Below are positions 16,172 through 25,608 of a stretch of 64,000 nt of DNA, piece by piece (position 1 is the first letter of the stretch; each line of letters begins with the position of its first letter). A program made the translations under genes and the position numbers. Below the pieces are notes generated by a model. That model saw only the letters and a program-made list of their open reading frames with translations, was not told the DNA's origin and searched no databases. Source of the stretch: Phenylobacterium sp. NIBR 498073 (lineage in GTDB: Bacteria; Pseudomonadota; Alphaproteobacteria; Caulobacterales; Caulobacteraceae); assembly GCF_027286305.1 (NCBI RefSeq), contig NZ_CP114599.1, positions 1,364,001-1,428,000 on the forward strand, written 5' to 3'.

Positions 16172-18703
16172 CTAGGCGGCCGCGAAGCCGCCGACGGGCC
16201 GGGCCGCCCCGCTCTGATGCAGCGGAATGGTGAACGACACCAACGTGCCCTCGCCCGGGGCGCTCTGCATGTCGAGCATGCCGCCGTGCATCTCGACCAG
16301 CGACTTGGTCAGCGCCAGGCCGAGGCCCGTGCCCTGGGTGGTCTTGGAGTGTTGGCTTTCGACCTGCTCGAAGGGGCGGGCCAGGCGCGCCAGATCGTCC
16401 TGTGCGATGCCGATGCCGGTGTCCTGAACGCTGACGCGGATGCTCTCGCCGGTCGGGTCTCGCCGGCCTTCGGCGCGCACGGTGACGCGGCCGCCGCGGG
16501 GCGTGAACTTGATGGCGTTGGACAAGAGGTTCAGCAGCACCTGCTTGACCGCGCGATAGTCGGCCTCGACCTCGGGCAGGTGAGGGAAATCGATAGTCAG
16601 CGTCAGGCCGGCGGCCTCGGCGCGGTTGCGCACCAGCCGGGCAGCGTCCTCAGCCACCTCCTCGAGCGCCAGCGGCTCGAGCTTCAGGCTCATCTTGCCG
16701 GCCTCGATCTTCGACATGTCCAGGATGTCGTTGATCAGCGCCAGGAGGTGCTGGCCCGATGACAGGATGTCCTGTGCGTAGCCCTTGTAGCGGGGGTCGC
16801 CGAGAGCGCCGAACATCTCGCCGACCATGATCTCGGAGAAGCCGTTGATGGCGTTCAGCGGCGTGCGCAGCTCGTGGCTCATATTAGCCAGGAACTCGCT
16901 CTTGGCCTTGTTCGCCCCCTCGGCGCGAACCTTCTCCATCTCGTACTTCCGCGCGAGCTCCGAGAGCTGCTCCTGGCTGCGCTCCAGGTTCTCGACCGCG
17001 CGCTGCAGCTGCTCCTCGTTCTGGCGGCGCGCCGCCTCCTGGGTCTTGATCGCGGTGATGTCGGCCGCGGTCATCACCAGGCCGCCTTCGGCCGTCCGGC
17101 GTTCCGAAATCTGGATCCAGCGGCCGTCGGCCAGCTGAGCTTCACGCACACCCTTGCGGCCGTCGGGGCTCGGCCCCTCCTGCTGGATCGCCAGCTGGGC
17201 GAAGCGGCTGACGTCATCGCGCAGGGCGCCCGGCTTCAGCAGGCGCGGCTCCAGGGAGAAGACGCTCCGGAAATTCTGGTTGCAGAGCAGCAGCCGTCCG
17301 TTGCGGTCCCAGAGCACGAACGCCTCGGAGACGCTCTCGATGGCGTCGCGCAAACGTCCCTCGGCGGCCTGGGCGCGGGCCTGGGCCATCCGCTCCTCGG
17401 TGACGTCAAGGGCTACGCCGATGATCCGTGAATAGCCGTCATGACCCGGCCGGCCGAAGGCCTGGCCTCGCGCGTCGATCCAGATCGGCCGGCCGCCCTG
17501 CAAGGAGGGCACGCGGAACGACACGTCGAACCCGCCGTACATGGCGGCGGTGGAAAGCGCCTGACGCACCCGCTCGCGATGGTCGGGCGACACGCGGTCC
17601 AGCACCTCCTGGCCCGACACCACCCCGCCGCCGCCCCAGCCGAGGATCGCGCCGGTCACGTCGGACATGAACATCTGGTCGGTGGTCAGGTCCCATTCCC
17701 AGATCCCGCAGCGGGCTGCCTCCACCGCTAGGCGGAAACGCTGTTCGGAATCGATGAAGGCCTGTTGCGCGCTTTCGATGCGGCGGCTCTGGTTGAGCAG
17801 CAGCAGGCCGAGCGCGAAGGCCACCACCAGTGGTGCGGTCAGCCAGGCGATCTCGCGGCTCGCCGACGTACCTTCCTGCGCGCTCGACGGTGTGGCGGCG
17901 ATGGTCAGCAGCGCCCCGCCCATCGCCGGCCGGGCGACGATGTTGACCGGCGCACCGTCGGGTTTGACGCCCTTCAGCGGGCCGCCGGCCCGGCCGAGGT
18001 CGGCGGTCGAGACGCCAAAGCCTCGCCGGACATCCGGCGCCTGCGACAATCCGCCCGCGCCCAAAGCGGCGATGATGCGCCCGTCGGCGGCGGCCAGCGC
18101 CTGATCGGGCGCCAGGGCGGCGCCCAACCGCGTCGGGTCGCCGATCGCGACGATTCTGCGCCGGCCTTTCGGCGTCATGGCTTCGATCGCGGCTGCCAGG
18201 GCCGGCGAGCTCTGGGCTGAACCGCCGTACCAGATCGCATCGCCGCCGCGCTCGATCTCGCTCGACAACGTGCGCCAATCGACGCCCGGCGCCTTGCCGG
18301 CCAGGGCGATCACCCCCTGGTCGTCGAGGATCGCGACGGCGGAAGCGGCACCGGCCGCGGCCGCCAGGCCGGTTTCGGCGGCGTCCAGGGGCGGGTCCGC
18401 CTTGCGTTGCAAGGTCTCGCGGGCGGCCAGCAGCCCGCCACGCAGGGCCGCGCCTTCCGTCTCGACGCGTCCCGCCAGCGCCTCGGCGCGGCCGGGCAGC
18501 GCGGCGTTCTCCAGCGTCTGGGCTTGGGGCTCGCGGCTGATCCGCACCACCGCCACCGCCGTGTAGACGGCCAGCAGCAGCAGGGTCGACAGGATGACGA
18601 TGCGCACGAAACCCTGGTGGGCGAGCAGCCTCGATCCGGGCGCAGGGGCGCGCAGGTGGCCGGGCCGAGCCCCGGCCGTGTCCTTGCCCCCGCGATTCGC
18701 CAA
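16172..18703 (-). CDS. pleC: Cell-cycle histidine kinase/phosphatase PleC
   Basis: An 843-residue membrane kinase that in Caulobacter acts mainly as the phosphatase of DivK and PleD at the flagellar pole and controls polar development. An N-terminal TM (about 33-52) and a second TM (about 286-304) flank a periplasmic domain. Two PAS regions follow (about 318-440 and 450-555), then a coiled linker and the HisKA domain. The catalytic His falls at residue 610 (ANMSHELRTPLNAI), the same number as in C. crescentus PleC. The ATPase domain shows NLLSNAIKFTPRGG, DTGIGI and GTGLGLALTKSLVEMHGG. It lies downstream of pepN in the same direction. Confidence 0.93.
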   Translation of the reverse strand: MANRGGKDTAGARPGHLRAPAPGSRLLAHQGFVRIVILSTLLLLAVYTAVAVVRISREPQAQTLENAALPGRAEALAGRVETEGAALRGGLLAARETLQRKADPPLDAAETGLAAAAGAASAVAILDDQGVIALAGKAPGVDWRTLSSEIERGGDAIWYGGSAQSSPALAAAIEAMTPKGRRRIVAIGDPTRLGAALAPDQALAAADGRIIAALGAGGLSQAPDVRRGFGVSTADLGRAGGPLKGVKPDGAPVNIVARPAMGGALLTIAATPSSAQEGTSASREIAWLTAPLVVAFALGLLLLNQSRRIESAQQAFIDSEQRFRLAVEAARCGIWEWDLTTDQMFMSDVTGAILGWGGGGVVSGQEVLDRVSPDHRERVRQALSTAAMYGGFDVSFRVPSLQGGRPIWIDARGQAFGRPGHDGYSRIIGVALDVTEERMAQARAQAAEGRLRDAIESVSEAFVLWDRNGRLLLCNQNFRSVFSLEPRLLKPGALRDDVSRFAQLAIQQEGPSPDGRKGVREAQLADGRWIQISERRTAEGGLVMTAADITAIKTQEAARRQNEEQLQRAVENLERSQEQLSELARKYEMEKVRAEGANKAKSEFLANMSHELRTPLNAINGFSEIMVGEMFGALGDPRYKGYAQDILSSGQHLLALINDILDMSKIEAGKMSLKLEPLALEEVAEDAARLVRNRAEAAGLTLTIDFPHLPEVEADYRAVKQVLLNLLSNAIKFTPRGGRVTVRAEGRRDPTGESIRVSVQDTGIGIAQDDLARLARPFEQVESQHSKTTQGTGLGLALTKSLVEMHGGMLDMQSAPGEGTLVSFTIPLHQSGAARPVGGFAAA

Positions 18704-18838
18704 AGCCCAGCTGCTCCCCTGCGCGCCGATTCACCTTAACGATGAGTCTACGCAAGCGGGCAGGTCGCGTCACGAGCCGTCTAGCTTGACCGTCCGGCTT
18801 TCGCGCGCCGATCCGAGCCGGGTGGCCCGAACCCGTCG

Positions 18839-21466
18839 CTAGTCGGCCAGGGCCTTGCTCGCCAGCTCGTAGACGTTCTTCGACAACCCCTCGGTGGCGG
18901 CGATGCGCGCCAGTTGCGCCTTCATCAGCGCGCCGAGTTCGGGCTTGTAGCGCCGCCACCCGCCCAGCGGCTCGACCAGGCGTGCGGCGGTCATCGGATT
19001 GAAGCCGTCGACGGCGAGGATCTGGTCGGCCAGGAACCGATAGCCGGCGCCGCTCGGGTCATGGAACCGGGCCGGGTTGAAGTTGGCGAAGGTCGAGACC
19101 AGCGCTCGCAGGCGGTTCGGGTTCTTCTGGTCGAAGGCCGGGTGCGCGGTCAGGCCTATGACGCGGCCGAGGGCCGACTCGTCCGGGTCGCGGGCCTGCA
19201 GGGCGAACCACTTGTCGATCACCAGCGGCTCGGATTTCCAGCGGTCGAAGAAGTCGGCGAGGGCGCTCTCGTAGAGCTCGCCGCCCACCAGCATCAGGGC
19301 CGAGAGGCCGCCGATCGCGTCGGTCATATTGGCCGCCGCGCGATAGTGGCCGTCGGCCAGCTCGCCGATCTCGGCGCGAGGATTGGCGGCCATCAGATCC
19401 AGCGCGGCGTTGCGCAACGCCCGCCGCCCGGCGCTTACCGCGTCCGGCGAGAACTCTCCCAGTTCCTGCAGGCCGATATGCAGCCGCTTCAGGTCGTCGG
19501 TCAGGTGCAGGGCCAGCCGGGTGCGCAGGGCCTCGCGCGCCGCGTGGATGGCCGCCGGGTCGGCTGGCTGAATCGCCAGGGCCAGGTCGGACTCGCTCGG
19601 CAGCGACAGCAGCAGGGCCTTGAACGCCGGATCCGAGGCCTGGTCGGCGAGGGCGCGGCCGAGGGCCTCGGCGAAGCGCTCCTCACCGACTTCGTCGGGG
19701 GTCCCCAAGGCGCGGGCGATGATGAGGGCGCGGGCCAGTTCCTGGCCGGACTCCCAGCGATTGAACAGGTCCGGATCGCCGGCCAGCTGGACATAGCGGT
19801 CAGACGGCCGGGCGTCGGTCCGCAGGGTCACGGGCGAGGAGAACCCGCGCAGGGCCGAGACCACCGGCGCCGCGTCGACGCCGGTCAGGATGACGGTCTT
19901 GGCGGCCCCGTCGAGGACGACCAGCGTCTCGTCCACCGCCTGTCCGTCGCGTTCAAAGGCCAGGGTGCGGCCCTCGGTGTCGAGCAGGCCGACGATCACC
20001 GGCACCGGCAAGGGTCGCTTGTCCGACTGTCCGGGCGTGGGCGGTGTGGTCTGCGAAAGCTCCAGCGTCAGCGTCCGGGCCTCCGCGTCGTAGCGGTGCG
20101 CCAGCGACACCTTCGGCGTGCCGGCCTGTTCGTACCAGGCGAAGAAGTCGGTCAGGTCCTGGCCGCTGGTCTCGGCGAAGCAGCGGATGAACTCCTCGAC
20201 CGTGGTGGCGTGACCGTCCCAGCGCTCGAAGTAGAGGTCCATGCCCTGCCGGAACGCCTCGGCCCCGATCAGGGTCTTGAGCATCCGGATGACCTCGGCG
20301 CCTTTCTCGTAGATCGTCGCGGTGTAGAAGTTGTCGATCTTCATGTAGCTCGACGGGCGCACCGGGTGGGCCAGGGGGCCCTGGTCCTCGGGGAACTGGC
20401 GCGCGCGCAACGCCTTGACGTCCTTGATCCGTTGGACGGCGTGGCCGCGCATGTCGGCCGAGAAGCTCTGGTCGCGGAAGACGGTCAGGCCTTCCTTCAG
20501 GCACAGCTGGAACCAGTCGCGGCAGGTGATCCGGTCGCCGGTCCAATTGTGGAAGTACTCGTGGGCGACCACGCTCTCGATACGCTCATAGTCGAGGTCG
20601 GTGGCGGTCGCCGGATCGGCCAGCAGCAGCGAGGAGTTGAAGATGTTCAACCCCTTGTTCTCCATGGCCCCGAAGTTGAAGTCGCGCACGGCGACGATCA
20701 TGAACAGATCGAGGTCGTATTCGCGGCCGAAGGCTTCTTCGTCCCACTTCATCGAGCGCTTGAGCGCGTCCATGGCGTAGGCGGCGCGCGGCGCCATGCC
20801 GGTGTCCACGAAGATGCGCAGATCGACGGTGCGGCCGGTCATGGTGACCAGCTTGTCTTCCAGCACGTCGAGTTCGCCGCCGACCAGGGCGAACAGATAG
20901 GCGGGCTTGGGGAAGGGGTCGTTCCAGACCGCGAAGTGGCGGCCGCCCGGCAGGTCGCCGGCCTCCAGCAGGTTGCCGTTCGACAGCAGGTGGCGGAACG
21001 CCTTGTCGGCCTCGATGCGCACAGTGAAGCGCGACAGCACGTCGGGCCGGTCCGGATACCAGGTGATCTTCCGGAAGCCCTCGGCCTCGCACTGGGTGCA
21101 GAAGCGGCCGCCGGACATGTAGAGACCCTCGAGGGCCTTGTTGTTCTCCGGGTCGATCTCGACTTCGGTCTCCAGCACGAAGGCGTTGGGCACGTTCGGT
21201 ACGGTCAGGAACTCGGCGTCGATGGCGCGCTCGCCCTCGGCCAGCACCCGGCCGTCCAGCGTCACCGAAATCGGCTTCAGCCGCTCGCCGTTCAACACCA
21301 GCGGACCTGCATGCTCGCCGTTGCGCCGGATGCTCAGGCGGGCCTTCACCCGCGTGGTGTTCGGCGCGAGGTCGAAGTCGAGGCGGACCTCGTCGATGAG
21401 GAAGGCGGGCGGGGTGTAGTCGGCGAGCCGGATCGCCTGGGGCGTTTCTGTGCGCATGGGCCGCAT
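18839..21466 (-). CDS. pepN: Aminopeptidase N
   Basis: An 875-residue M1-family zinc metallopeptidase that removes N-terminal residues from peptides in the cytoplasm. The exopeptidase motif GAMENKG is at residues 266-272. Zinc ligands are H302, H306 (HEYFH) and E325 (LKEGLTVF). The proton-donor Tyr region and the long C-terminal helical cradle are present, and the length matches E. coli PepN. Translation may begin at the ATG three codons later. Divergent from the ompW-like gene; a possible FNR/FixK box lies 37 bp upstream. Confidence 0.95.
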   Translation of the reverse strand: MRPMRTETPQAIRLADYTPPAFLIDEVRLDFDLAPNTTRVKARLSIRRNGEHAGPLVLNGERLKPISVTLDGRVLAEGERAIDAEFLTVPNVPNAFVLETEVEIDPENNKALEGLYMSGGRFCTQCEAEGFRKITWYPDRPDVLSRFTVRIEADKAFRHLLSNGNLLEAGDLPGGRHFAVWNDPFPKPAYLFALVGGELDVLEDKLVTMTGRTVDLRIFVDTGMAPRAAYAMDALKRSMKWDEEAFGREYDLDLFMIVAVRDFNFGAMENKGLNIFNSSLLLADPATATDLDYERIESVVAHEYFHNWTGDRITCRDWFQLCLKEGLTVFRDQSFSADMRGHAVQRIKDVKALRARQFPEDQGPLAHPVRPSSYMKIDNFYTATIYEKGAEVIRMLKTLIGAEAFRQGMDLYFERWDGHATTVEEFIRCFAETSGQDLTDFFAWYEQAGTPKVSLAHRYDAEARTLTLELSQTTPPTPGQSDKRPLPVPVIVGLLDTEGRTLAFERDGQAVDETLVVLDGAAKTVILTGVDAAPVVSALRGFSSPVTLRTDARPSDRYVQLAGDPDLFNRWESGQELARALIIARALGTPDEVGEERFAEALGRALADQASDPAFKALLLSLPSESDLALAIQPADPAAIHAAREALRTRLALHLTDDLKRLHIGLQELGEFSPDAVSAGRRALRNAALDLMAANPRAEIGELADGHYRAAANMTDAIGGLSALMLVGGELYESALADFFDRWKSEPLVIDKWFALQARDPDESALGRVIGLTAHPAFDQKNPNRLRALVSTFANFNPARFHDPSGAGYRFLADQILAVDGFNPMTAARLVEPLGGWRRYKPELGALMKAQLARIAATEGLSKNVYELASKALAD

Positions 21467-21502
21467 TTAGCCACGCCCCGCGCCGTTCGCCAGTGCGCCG
21501 AT

Positions 21503-21516
21503 TTGAGGTCGGTCAA
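21503..21516 (+). promoter_or_regulatory. FNR/FixK-type box
   Basis: TTGA at 21503-21506 and TCAA at 21513-21516 with a 6-base centre form the minimal dyad of FNR/FixK sites. The preferred inner T and A are replaced by G. It lies in the pepN/ompW intergenic space, 66 bp before the ompW-like start. OmpW-family genes are under oxygen control in several proteobacteria, so the location is plausible. The centre is imperfect and the call is tentative. Confidence 0.5.
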
Positions 21517-21581
21517 GGCGCAGCCGCCGGATCGGCGGGATGTCTCAATTGGCAATAGCCACAAGAAATATGGGGATATTT

Positions 21582-22229
21582 ATGACGACCGTTCGTTTCG
21601 CCCTGGCCCTGGGCGCCGCCCTCGCCATCGCCGCGCCTGCCGCCGCCCAGGACTTCCGGCCCAAGGAGAAGGGGCTGCTGATGCTGAACGCTCGGGTCAG
21701 CGGCGTGCTGACCGATGCGGAGGATCCGATCCTGACCGCCGGCGGCGTCGACAGCGGCCTGAAGGCCAAGGTCGGCGACGACGTGATGCCGACGCTGGGG
21801 CTGACCTATTTCCTCACCGACAACCTGGCCATCGAAGCCATCGCCGGGACGACCCAGCACGAGGTCAAGGCGGTCGGCCCGGGCACGGACGTCAAGGTGC
21901 ATGAGACCTGGGTGCTGCCTCCGGTGGTGTCGCTGCAGTATCACTTCGCGCCGCAGGCCAAGGTCAGCCCTTATGTCGGCGCGGGGATCAACTACATGAT
22001 CTTCTACGGCGGCGAGGATGAGAACGGCTTCAAGGTCGATATCGACGACGGCTTCGGTTACGCCCTGCAGGCTGGCGTGGATGTGGCCCTGCAAGGGCCA
22101 TGGAGCGCCAACCTCGACGTCAAGAAGGTGTTCTTCGAGACCGACGCCTCGATCAACGGCGGGGCGCTCAAGAGCAAGGTGAAGCTTGACCCGTGGGTTG
22201 TCTCGGCAGGGTTTGGCTACAAGTTCTAG
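21582..22229 (+). CDS. ompW: OmpW-family outer-membrane beta-barrel protein
   Basis: A 215-residue outer-membrane protein. A signal peptide (MTTVRFALALGAALAIAAP, cleavage after AAAQ) precedes alternating beta-strands: LGLTYFLTDNLAIEAIAG, LPPVVSLQYHF, SPYVGAGINYMIFYGG, and a terminal strand ending in Phe (SAGFGYKF), the usual barrel-assembly signal. OmpW forms a narrow hydrophobic channel for small nonpolar solutes. I chose the ATG at 21582 because it begins the signal peptide and has GGGGA at 21572-21576; an upstream in-frame ATG at 21540 would spoil it. Confidence 0.9.
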   Translation: MTTVRFALALGAALAIAAPAAAQDFRPKEKGLLMLNARVSGVLTDAEDPILTAGGVDSGLKAKVGDDVMPTLGLTYFLTDNLAIEAIAGTTQHEVKAVGPGTDVKVHETWVLPPVVSLQYHFAPQAKVSPYVGAGINYMIFYGGEDENGFKVDIDDGFGYALQAGVDVALQGPWSANLDVKKVFFETDASINGGALKSKVKLDPWVVSAGFGYKF

Positions 22230-22450
22230 CCACCTGACGGCGCGCGCCGCGGCCGCCTTTCAGCGGGTCATAGGGCATTTGCACTATTGAGGGGCGCACG
22301 GGCTGGCGGTGATACTGATGGCGAACAAGCAACGCGTGGACCTGCTGAGGCTAGGCCGGTTGCTGGTTTGCGGAAGGGGCCGAGACGCGGCGCCTACCGA
22401 CCATCAGGGTCCGTCGTCCTGGCGCGCTGCCTGTCCCCGAGGATTTGCGC

Positions 22451-23020
22451 TCAGGCCACGGCCGCTCTGACGGGAGCAGGGCTCGCCGTCGGCGCTTCAC
22501 GGAAGTGCCGGTCCAGCTTGGCGATCTCCTCGGCGATGCGTTGCAGCTCGGGCGGCGCATCGCCGGCGCTCTCGTCGACCAGCCGCACCACTTCGCGAGC
22601 CAGCGCCAGGAGGTGCGGCGCTCGCGCGATCAGCCGGGCCTGGAATTCGATCTTGTGCGGATCGCGGTCGTACTCAGCGCCCGGCACCCGCCAGCCGCCC
22701 CAATCGGCCGCATCGGTCACCACCACCGGATAGGTTCCCGGATACGGGTGATGGCTGGCGTCTTCCTCGGTCTGCCACTTGTTGCGCGCGCGCATGAGCC
22801 GCCAGGGCGGCGCGCCGCCGCCCAGCGCCTCGGCTCCGCTTTCCTGCTCCGGCCGCAGTTCGTGGGCCTGGAACTCGCGGCCCAGGCCGACGTCGTAGGT
22901 GACCCGCACGGGTTCGTCGAAGCCCTTGGCCCAGACCGGCACGATCTTCTCGATCATCGCCCAGACGCCGACGCTCTCGACCCAGACCTTCTGGTTTCGC
23001 TGGTAGATCGCCTTGGCCAT
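22451..23020 (-). CDS. Conserved hypothetical protein
   Basis: A 189-residue protein that I do not recognise by family. No signal peptide or TM. The N-terminal half is rich in aromatic and basic residues and beta-like (KVWVESVGVWAMIEKIVPVWAKG, RVTYDVGLGREFQAHEL), resembling a small SH3-like or adaptor fold. The C-terminal half is helical (RLIARAPHLLALAREVVRLVDE, LQRIAEEIAKLDRHFRE). The coding bias is strong, and the gene stands divergent from the acyl-CoA dehydrogenase pair. No function is proposed. Confidence 0.75.
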   Translation of the reverse strand: MAKAIYQRNQKVWVESVGVWAMIEKIVPVWAKGFDEPVRVTYDVGLGREFQAHELRPEQESGAEALGGGAPPWRLMRARNKWQTEEDASHHPYPGTYPVVVTDAADWGGWRVPGAEYDRDPHKIEFQARLIARAPHLLALAREVVRLVDESAGDAPPELQRIAEEIAKLDRHFREAPTASPAPVRAAVA

Positions 23021-23164
23021 GCGCGCCTTCCGGAGCTTTTGTTCAGCGGGCCATAAAACCCTGAATTTCTTGACGCGAGGTCAATCTTTTCAAGGCGCGT
23101 CGGGTGCGTATGGTGGCCGCCAAGCAAGCATCAACCGGCCGCACAGACGGCGGAATGGGCGGAA

Positions 23165-24286
23165 ATGAATTTCGATTTCTCCGACGACCAGAAGTTCCTG
23201 AAGAACGAGGCGCGCAAGTTCCTCGACGCCAACTGCCCGACCTCGCGGGTGCGCAAGGTGCTCGACGACGACGGCAAGGCCTATGACGCCGATCTCTGGA
23301 AGGCCGTCGCCGCCCAGGGCTGGCTCGGCGCCGCCATCCCGGAGGCGCACGGCGGCCTCGGGCTGGGCCATCTCGAACTCTGCGTGATCGCCGAAGAGCT
23401 AGGCCGCGCGGTGGCGCCGATCCCGTTCGCCTCGACGGTCTACTTCCTGGCCGAGGCGGTCATGCTGGCGGGCGACGACCAGCAGAAGGCCGACCTGCTG
23501 CCGAAGATCGCCGCCGGCGAACTGATCGGCGCGGTCGCCACCTCGGAAGGCCCCGGCGTCGTCACCGCCTCGAACCTCCAGGCCAGCGTCGTCGACGGCA
23601 AGCTGAGCGGCGTGAAGGTTCCGGTGACCGACGGCGACATCGCCGACGTCGCGCTTGTGCTGGCCAAGGAGAACGGCAAGCCTGGCCTGTTCCTGGTCGA
23701 CCTCAAGGCCGCTGGGGTGACCCGCGAGGCGGTCAAGACGCTCGACCCGACCCGCGACGCGGCCAGGCTCACGTTCAACGGCGCGGCGGCCCGCCGCCTG
23801 GGCGGCGCCGGCGACGGCCTCGAACTGCTGGAGCAGGTCTTCGACCGCGCCGCGGTGCTGCTGGCCTTCGAACAGACTGGCGGCGCGGACCGCTGCCTGG
23901 AGATGGCCAAGGAATACGCCCTGGAGCGCTACGCCTTCGGCCGGGTCATCGCCTCCTACCAGGCGATCAAGCACAAGCTGGCCGACATGTACGTCAAGAA
24001 CGAGCTCTCGCGCTCGAACGCCTACTATGGAGCCTGGGCGTTGAACACCAACGCGCCCGAACTTCCGGTCGCCGCCAGCGCCGCGCGGATCGCGGCCAGC
24101 GAGGCGTACTGGTTCGGCTCGAAGGAGAACATCCAGACCCATGGCGGCATCGGGTTCACCTGGGAAATGGACTGCCATCTGCACTACCGGCGCTCGCGGC
24201 AGCTCTCGCTCGTGGCCGGCGCGCCGCGCGTCTGGAAGGAGCGTCTTGTCAGCCACCTCGAACGCCGCAACGTCGAAGCCGCCTAA
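23165..24286 (+). CDS. Acyl-CoA dehydrogenase-family protein (first of pair)
   Basis: A 373-residue FAD flavoprotein of the acyl-CoA dehydrogenase fold. The N-terminal helical domain (MNFDFSDDQKFLKNEARKFL) is followed by the beta domain (GAVATSEGPGV, KVPVTDGDIADVALVLA) and the C-terminal helical domain (ALERYAFGRVIASYQAIKHKLADM, IQTHGGIGFTWEMDCHLHYRRS). It lacks the usual C-terminal GGTxEI signature, which is present in the next gene 14 bp downstream. This pairing resembles heteromeric alpha2beta2 dehydrogenases of sterol or side-chain catabolism, one subunit being poorly catalytic alone. The substrate is unknown. Confidence 0.9.
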   Translation: MNFDFSDDQKFLKNEARKFLDANCPTSRVRKVLDDDGKAYDADLWKAVAAQGWLGAAIPEAHGGLGLGHLELCVIAEELGRAVAPIPFASTVYFLAEAVMLAGDDQQKADLLPKIAAGELIGAVATSEGPGVVTASNLQASVVDGKLSGVKVPVTDGDIADVALVLAKENGKPGLFLVDLKAAGVTREAVKTLDPTRDAARLTFNGAAARRLGGAGDGLELLEQVFDRAAVLLAFEQTGGADRCLEMAKEYALERYAFGRVIASYQAIKHKLADMYVKNELSRSNAYYGAWALNTNAPELPVAASAARIAASEAYWFGSKENIQTHGGIGFTWEMDCHLHYRRSRQLSLVAGAPRVWKERLVSHLERRNVEAA

Positions 24287-24300
24287 GGGAGAGCAGGATC

Positions 24301-25530
24301 ATGGATTTCAACGACACTCCCGAAGAAGCCGCTTACCGCAAGCAGGTCCGGGACTGGCTCGACGCCAACGCCCCGAAAAAGCAGGAAGGTTCGGCTGATC
24401 CTGAAGCTGGCGACGGCATGGCAGCCTCCAAGGCCTGGCAGGCCAAAAAGGCCGCGGCCGGCTACGCATGCATCACCTGGCCCAAGGAATGGGGCGGGCA
24501 GGGCGGTACGCCGGTGCAGCAGGTGATCTTCAACCAGGAAGAAGCCAAGCACCCTATCCCAGGGAATCCCTTCCAAATCGGTCTGGGCATGTGCCTGCCG
24601 ACGGTGATGACATTCGCCGACGAGGAGACCAAGAAGCGCTTCGTCGGGCCGGCCATTCGCGGTGAGGAGATCTGGAGCCAGCTGTTCTCCGAACCGTCCG
24701 GCGGGTCCGATGTCGCGGCGTCGCGCACCAAGGCCGAGCGCGTCGACGACGGCTCGGGCGACTGGGTGATCAACGGCCAGAAGGTGTGGACGACGGGCGC
24801 CCAGTTTTCGGACTACGGCATTGTCATCGTTCGGACGAATCCGGACGTGCCGAAGCACAAGGGCCTGACCATGTTCTGGCTCGACCTCAAGGACCCGGGG
24901 GTCGAGGTCAAGCCGATCCACCAGATGTCGGGCGGTTCGGGCTTCAACGAGGTGTTCTTCACCAATGTGCGGGTCAAGGACAGCCAGCGGCTGGGCGCGG
25001 AGGGCGACGGCTGGAAGGTCAGTCTGGTCACGCTGATGAACGAGCGCCTGGCCGTCGGCGGCGCCACCGGCGCCGGCTGGAGCCAGTTCATGGAGGCGGC
25101 GCGCAAGACCCCCGGCCTCGACGGCGCCTCGGCGCTGCAGGACCAGGCGCTGCGCGAGAAGCTGGCCGACTGGTACGTCCAGGCCGAGGGCCTGAAGCAC
25201 ACCCGCAACCGCACCATGACCGCACTGTCTCGCGGCCAGACGCCGGGTCCTGAGAGCTCGATCGGCAAGATCATCTCGGCCGTGCAGATGCAGGAGCTGG
25301 CCAATACCGCGGTGGAAATGCTCGACCAGTACGGGATCATCAGCGACGAGGACTTGGCGCCGCTCAGCGCGGCGTTCCACTGGTCGCTGATGTTCGCGCC
25401 GGGCTTGCGGATCGCCGGCGGCACCGACGAAATCCTGCGCAACATCATCGCCGAGCGCGTGCTCGGCCTGCCGGGCGACATCCGCGTCGACAAGGACGTG
25501 GCGTTCAAGGACATGCCGACCGGCCGCTGA
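24301..25530 (+). CDS. Acyl-CoA dehydrogenase (second of pair)
   Basis: A 409-residue flavoprotein introducing an alpha,beta double bond into acyl-CoA thioesters. FAD-binding and substrate motifs include EPSGGSDVAASRTKAERV and VINGQKVWTTGAQFSDYGIV, and the C-terminal signature GGTDEILRNIIAERVLGLP is complete. It follows the other dehydrogenase by 14 bp with an AGGGAGAG ribosome site, so they are co-expressed and may assemble together. A strong terminator follows 40 bp later. The substrate class (branched, aromatic or steroid side chain) cannot be told. Confidence 0.93.
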   Translation: MDFNDTPEEAAYRKQVRDWLDANAPKKQEGSADPEAGDGMAASKAWQAKKAAAGYACITWPKEWGGQGGTPVQQVIFNQEEAKHPIPGNPFQIGLGMCLPTVMTFADEETKKRFVGPAIRGEEIWSQLFSEPSGGSDVAASRTKAERVDDGSGDWVINGQKVWTTGAQFSDYGIVIVRTNPDVPKHKGLTMFWLDLKDPGVEVKPIHQMSGGSGFNEVFFTNVRVKDSQRLGAEGDGWKVSLVTLMNERLAVGGATGAGWSQFMEAARKTPGLDGASALQDQALREKLADWYVQAEGLKHTRNRTMTALSRGQTPGPESSIGKIISAVQMQELANTAVEMLDQYGIISDEDLAPLSAAFHWSLMFAPGLRIAGGTDEILRNIIAERVLGLPGDIRVDKDVAFKDMPTGR

Positions 25531-25570
25531 AAATCTGGACGCCGACGAGTTGGGAGGCGTTCCGGCCTTG

Positions 25571-25601
25571 AAGGCTCCCCGCGAGGGGAGCCTTTCTTTT
25601 T
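25571..25601 (+). terminator. Rho-independent terminator after the acyl-CoA dehydrogenase pair
   Basis: A perfect 10-bp stem (25571-25580 with 25585-25594, loop GCGA) runs into a T-rich tract at 25593-25601. The A-rich left foot lets it also serve the convergent glycosyltransferase gene that ends at 25609. Confidence 0.92.
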
Positions 25602-25608
25602 CAGACGA

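Noticed and set aside
18736..18743. TTAACGAT near the pleC start, close to a CtrA half-site
   Set aside because: One mismatch, single half-site and opposite orientation; too weak to call in the absence of a TTAA-N7-TTAA pair.
18914..21904. Very long open frame on the strand opposite pepN
   Set aside because: Antisense frames stay open by chance in G+C-rich codons; it has no domain and pepN on the other strand is certain. The same holds for long frames opposite glnE (12765-15122) and the TonB receptor (28877-31168).
22322..22450. Short plus-strand frame after ompW beginning MANKQRVDLLRLGRLL
   Set aside because: No ribosome site, no codon bias downstream and no recognisable family.
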